The notes beneath the pieces were generated by a model. It was not told the origin of the DNA, did no database searches, and worked only from the letters and a program-made list of their open reading frames with translations. A stretch of DNA of 6,364 nucleotides from assembly GCA_946626265.1 (NCBI GenBank), contig CAMOUE010000131.1, positions 1 through 6,364 on the forward strand, read 5' to 3'. The position numbers and the translations under genes were made by a program. Numbering within the stretch: the stretch's first letter is position 1; each line of letters opens with the position of its first letter. Shown here piece after piece: positions 3,626 through 6,364 of this stretch. Source of the DNA: an uncultured Eggerthellaceae bacterium (GTDB lineage: Bacteria > Actinomycetota > Coriobacteriia > Coriobacteriales > Eggerthellaceae).

Positions 3626-4165
3626 ATGACCGAGTCAGAGCGCATGACCGAGCCAGAGCGGGAAACAGACGACGAGGCAGGACGCCCTCGCATAGAAGGC
3701 GCCGTCGGACTGGGCGTCGACATTGTCGAAATCGAGCGCATGGCCGCGATCCTCGAGCGCACCGAATCGTTTGCCCGCAGGGTCTTCTCGGAAGACGAGC
3801 GCGCCTACTGCGATTCGAAGGCAAACCCGGCAGCGCACTACGCCACGCGATTCGCGGCCAAAGAGGCAGTGGTCAAGGCGCTGGGCACGGGGTTTTCTCA
3901 AGGCATCGGCGTGCGCGACATCGAAGTGAAGCGCACGAAGGCGGGAAAGCCCTACATCGCGCTGACCGGCAAGGCTCGTGAAATCGCAGATGCGCAAGGC
4001 GTTCGCGACTTGTCGATCTCCCTTTCGTATACGCATACGGATGCGGTCGCCTGCGCCATGGCCGTCACGGAAGAGTCGCTGCGCGCATCCGAACGACGCA
4101 AGGACCCAATGGAAGAGCTGACGAAGCAATTCAAGGAGACACGGGGGATACTCGATGAACTCTAG
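3626..4165 (+). CDS. acpS: Holo-[acyl-carrier-protein] synthase
   Basis: 179 residues. AcpS moves the 4'-phosphopantetheine group from coenzyme A onto the serine of acyl carrier protein, activating it for fatty acid synthesis. Core motifs: GLGVDIVEIERM (28-39) with Mg-binding Asp32, VFSEDERAYC (53-62), YATRFAAKEAVVKALGTGF (72-90) with Mg-binding Glu80, and SLSYTHTDAVACAMAV (132-147). The family is usually about 120-130 residues; this one has an acidic N-terminal extension of about 25 residues and a charged C-terminal tail of about 30. The start at 3626 is supported by AGGAGG (3615-3620) 5 nt upstream. The first 18 bases are repeated in frame at 3644-3661, giving a second ATG (Met7) without a good ribosome-binding site. 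The gene overlaps the next by 11 nt. Confidence 0.95.
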   Translation: MTESERMTEPERETDDEAGRPRIEGAVGLGVDIVEIERMAAILERTESFARRVFSEDERAYCDSKANPAAHYATRFAAKEAVVKALGTGFSQGIGVRDIEVKRTKAGKPYIALTGKAREIADAQGVRDLSISLSYTHTDAVACAMAVTEESLRASERRKDPMEELTKQFKETRGILDEL

Positions 4166-5015
4166 CGAAATCAGGCACGTGGAACTGCCCTGGCCAGCCG
4201 AGAACACGAACAAGTACGCGCGCGGTAAGCTGACGGTCGTCGCCGGGAGCGCACGCTATTCGGGCGCCGCCGTGCTCGCAGCGCTTGCAAGCCAGCGCAT
4301 GGGCGCCGGCTACACAGAAGTCGTGACCGACCCCAAAGCCGTGAACGTCGTGCGCATCGCCTCCCCGTCCCTCGTCGTTCGCTCGACCGACGAGTGGAAG
4401 CCGGGCGAGCTCGCGCAAAGCATCGAAGGCAAGCCGTGCGCCGTCTGCGTCGGCCCGGGCTTCGCCCCCGACGACGAGAAAGCCGCCGAACTCGTGGCCC
4501 GCGTCTTGAAGAAGGCACCCTGCCCCGTCGTCGTCGACGGCGGCGGGTTGGCTCGGCTCGCCACGAAAAAGAACCTGCAAACGCTTGCCGACCGCTTCGG
4601 CAACGGCCTCGCGACCGTGATTACGCCGCATGGCGGCGAAGCTGCCCGCTTGGCGAAATCGCTCGGCCTGCCCACGGGAAACCAGGAGCACCTCGCCGCC
4701 GCGCTCTCGCTCGCCACGCAGGCGATCGTCGTGCTCAAAGGGCCCGACACGTATATCTCGAACGGCAAGACGACCGAATGCATGAACGCGGGCACGGCCG
4801 CACTCGCGAAGGCGGGCACGGGCGACGTGCTTGCAGGAATGATAGCGTCCCTGCTCGCACAGGGAATGGACCCCTTCGACGCCGCCGCGCTCGGCGCGAG
4901 TCTCCACGCACTCGCCGGGACGGCTGCGGCAGAAGCCTACACGGAGATCTCGGTCGTCGCCGAAGACGTCATCGCCGCCATCCCCCAGGCCATCCGAACG
5001 TACCAAAGCGCATAG
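4155..5015 (+). CDS. nnrD: ADP/ATP-dependent (S)-NAD(P)H-hydrate dehydratase
   Basis: 286 residues, a stand-alone ribokinase-like domain (YjeF C-terminal type). It dehydrates damaged (S)-NADHX/NADPHX back to NAD(P)H, a cytoplasmic repair step. Visible motifs: KLTVVAGSARYSGAA (25-39), CVGPGF (98-103), VVVDGGGLARL (125-135), ITPHGGEAARL (156-166), VLKGPDTYI (193-201) and NAGTAALAKAGTGDVLAGMI (211-230), where Asp224 is the expected catalytic base. Two motifs differ from the common forms DADAL and HPGE (here DGGGL and HGGE). The N-terminal epimerase domain found in fused homologues is absent, so the epimerase must be encoded elsewhere if present. The ATG lies inside acpS, with GGGGGA (4143-4148) upstream, so translational coupling is likely. 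ligA follows after 138 nt. Confidence 0.92.
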   Translation: MNSSEIRHVELPWPAENTNKYARGKLTVVAGSARYSGAAVLAALASQRMGAGYTEVVTDPKAVNVVRIASPSLVVRSTDEWKPGELAQSIEGKPCAVCVGPGFAPDDEKAAELVARVLKKAPCPVVVDGGGLARLATKKNLQTLADRFGNGLATVITPHGGEAARLAKSLGLPTGNQEHLAAALSLATQAIVVLKGPDTYISNGKTTECMNAGTAALAKAGTGDVLAGMIASLLAQGMDPFDAAALGASLHALAGTAAAEAYTEISVVAEDVIAAIPQAIRTYQSA

Positions 5016-5093
5016 GGCGCTTCGCGCGCCCCGGATGCGCCCCGGATGCGCCCTGGATGCAAGCCGGACTCGGTCCGCATCCAACCCGCATCC
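5015..5093. repeat. GGATGCG repeat and nested hairpin between nnrD and ligA
   Basis: Three 11-bp tandem units lie at 5029-5039, 5040-5050 and 5051-5061 (CCCCGGATGCG twice, then CCCTGGATGCA). Inverted copies CATCC/CGCATCC follow at 5078-5082 and 5087-5093. Together they fold as nested stems: GGATGCG (5044-5050) with 5087-5093, GGATG (5055-5059) with 5078-5082, and CGGAC (5065-5069) with GTCCG (5073-5077). A smaller hairpin GGGCGC/GCGCCC (5015-5031) overlaps the nnrD stop. No T-tract follows, so this is not a standard terminator. Confidence 0.7.
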
Positions 5094-5153
5094 GCCGCAC
5101 GTCCGAAACGCACGCGCCCACCCATCCGGCCAGCAAGAAAGACTAGGAAACCC

Positions 5154-6364
5154 ATGGACGAAACACTGAGCTTGTTCGACGACGACGCACGCGTGCGTAT
5201 CGAGGCGCTCCGCGAGGAGATCGACCATCACATCTACCTGTACTACGTGAAAGACGCGCCGGAAATATCCGACGGCGCGTTCGACTCCCTCATGCGAGAG
5301 CTACGCGAACTCGAGAACGACCATCCCGAGTTCTTCGATCCAAACTCCCCCACCCAGCGCGTGGGCGGCGCGGTGGGCGACCAGTTCGCGCCCGTGCGCC
5401 ACGAACGCCGGATGTACTCGCTCGACGACGCCATGAACATCGAGGAGCTCGACGCGTGGATGGACCGCGTCGTCGATGCGCTCGGCGAGCTTCCCGAACT
5501 CGTCTGCGAGCTCAAGATCGACGGTTCCGGCATAGCGCTCACCTACGAAGCCGGGGCCCTCGTGCGCGCGGCCACGCGCGGCGACGGGACGACGGGCGAG
5601 GACGTCACGGCAAACATCCGCACGATCAAGGACGTGCCCTTGCGCCTGCGCGCCGACGGCCTTGCGGGCGTCGTGCGCGACGGTTCGTTCGAAGTGCGCG
5701 GCGAAGTGTACATGCCGAAATCGAGCTTCGAGACGCTGAACGCCGCGGCGGAAGCGAACGGGAAACAGGGCTTCGCAAACCCCCGAAACGCCGCGGCGGG
5801 CAGCCTGCGCCAGAAAGACCCCAAGATCACGGCCGGTCGCGACCTTGCGACCTTCCTGTACGCCATCGCAGACGAGCAGGCCGTCGCCGCCGACGGCCAG
5901 GCGGAGCTGCTCGCCTGGCTCGGCGAGTGCGGCTTCCACGTCAACCCAGACGTGCAACGTTGCAAGACGCGCGAGGAAGTGCACGAGTTCTGCCAACGCG
6001 CGATCGAGCGACGCGACGACCTGCCCTACGAGATCGACGGCGTCGTGGTGAAGGTGAACTCGTTTTTGCAGCAAGCGTCCATGGGCTACACCGCCCGCGC
6101 ACCGCGCTGGGCCATGGCGTTCAAGTTCCCACCCGAGGAGAAGGCGACGAAGCTCGTGGGCATCACGGTGCAGGTCGGACGCACCGGCGCGCTCACGCCG
6201 GTCGCCGAGCTCGAACCCGTTTCCGTCGCGGGCTCGACCGTCGCGCGCGCGACGTTGCACAACGAGGACGAAGTGCACCGTAAAGACGTGCGCGTGGGCG
6301 ACACGGTCATAGTCCGCAAGGCCGGCGACGTCATCCCCGAAATCCTCGGACCCGTCGAATCGCT
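5154..6364 (+). CDS. ligA: NAD-dependent DNA ligase (5' part, cut by window end)
   Basis: The first 403 codons of LigA, which seals nicks during replication and repair using NAD+. Domain Ia (about 1-75) has LYYVKDAPEISD (29-40) and SPTQRVGG (65-72). The adenylation domain (about 76-325) has CELKIDG (118-124) with Lys121 as the AMP-accepting lysine, then ATRGDGTTGEDVT (140-152), VRGEVYMP (181-188), FANPRNAAAGSLRQKDP (207-223), YEIDGVVVKV (292-301) and WAMAFKFP (319-326). The OB fold begins at VQVGRTGALTPVAELEPV (339-356). About 270-300 residues are missing to the right (rest of OB fold, zinc finger, HhH, BRCT), judged by the usual 670-residue length. Phe43 stands where many LigA proteins have Tyr. 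Start chosen by AGGA (5145-5148) 5 nt upstream. No stop within the window. Confidence 0.97.
   Translation, partial: MDETLSLFDDDARVRIEALREEIDHHIYLYYVKDAPEISDGAFDSLMRELRELENDHPEFFDPNSPTQRVGGAVGDQFAPVRHERRMYSLDDAMNIEELDAWMDRVVDALGELPELVCELKIDGSGIALTYEAGALVRAATRGDGTTGEDVTANIRTIKDVPLRLRADGLAGVVRDGSFEVRGEVYMPKSSFETLNAAAEANGKQGFANPRNAAAGSLRQKDPKITAGRDLATFLYAIADEQAVAADGQAELLAWLGECGFHVNPDVQRCKTREEVHEFCQRAIERRDDLPYEIDGVVVKVNSFLQQASMGYTARAPRWAMAFKFPPEEKATKLVGITVQVGRTGALTPVAELEPVSVAGSTVARATLHNEDEVHRKDVRVGDTVIVRKAGDVIPEILGPVES

Noticed and set aside
4131..5231. 366-codon open frame on the minus strand across nnrD
   Set aside because: Antisense shadow of nnrD and the start of ligA, both supported by conserved motifs; the shadow product has none.
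5301..6278. 325-codon open frame on the minus strand across ligA
   Set aside because: Antisense shadow of ligA, whose sense frame carries all expected catalytic motifs.

Overview
The window looks like chromosomal DNA of a high-GC actinobacterium. The best guess is a member of Coriobacteriia (Eggerthella/Slackia-like): strong G/C preference at third codon positions, a stand-alone NAD(P)H-hydrate dehydratase next to holo-ACP synthase and NAD-dependent DNA ligase, and a MarR-like regulator with a histidine-rich tail. The lineage is inference from gene content and style, not from a search.

Layout. (1) Positions 1-1062 hold no supportable gene. They are dense in repeats: a perfect 23-bp palindrome at the left edge, G-rich 13-bp and 12-bp tandem repeats, and three successive long inverted repeats (399-462, 503-575, 614-696). 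An A/T-rich stretch with several operator-like palindromes follows. (2) 1063-1569 (+) encodes a winged-helix (MarR-type) regulator ending in a His-rich tail. (3) 1570-2133 is non-coding: a strong intrinsic terminator at 1702-1735, two further hairpins, and a degenerate 29-bp tandem repeat at 1953-2092. (4) 2134-3285 (-) is a two-gene operon, rdgB then a YbaK-type aminoacyl-tRNA(Pro) deacylase. (5) 3361-3612 (+) carries tRNA-Pro(UGG), tRNA-Gly(UCC) and an intrinsic terminator. (6) 3626-6364 (+) is acpS, NAD(P)H-hydrate dehydratase and ligA, with ligA cut by the window end.

How the parts relate. Regions 4-6 are mostly housekeeping. RdgB removes non-canonical purine nucleotides, the YbaK-type enzyme proofreads mischarged tRNA(Pro) and lies beside a tRNA(Pro) gene, AcpS activates acyl carrier protein, the dehydratase repairs hydrated NAD(P)H, and LigA uses NAD+ to seal DNA nicks. 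The more unusual material is the repeat-filled non-coding DNA flanking the regulator. A second point is that the tRNA-Gly terminator ends only a few bases before the acpS ribosome-binding site. No clearly new multi-gene system is visible. The best candidates for undescribed biology are the triple hairpin array, the His-tailed regulator with its palindromic upstream region, and the tRNA/acpS transcriptional arrangement.
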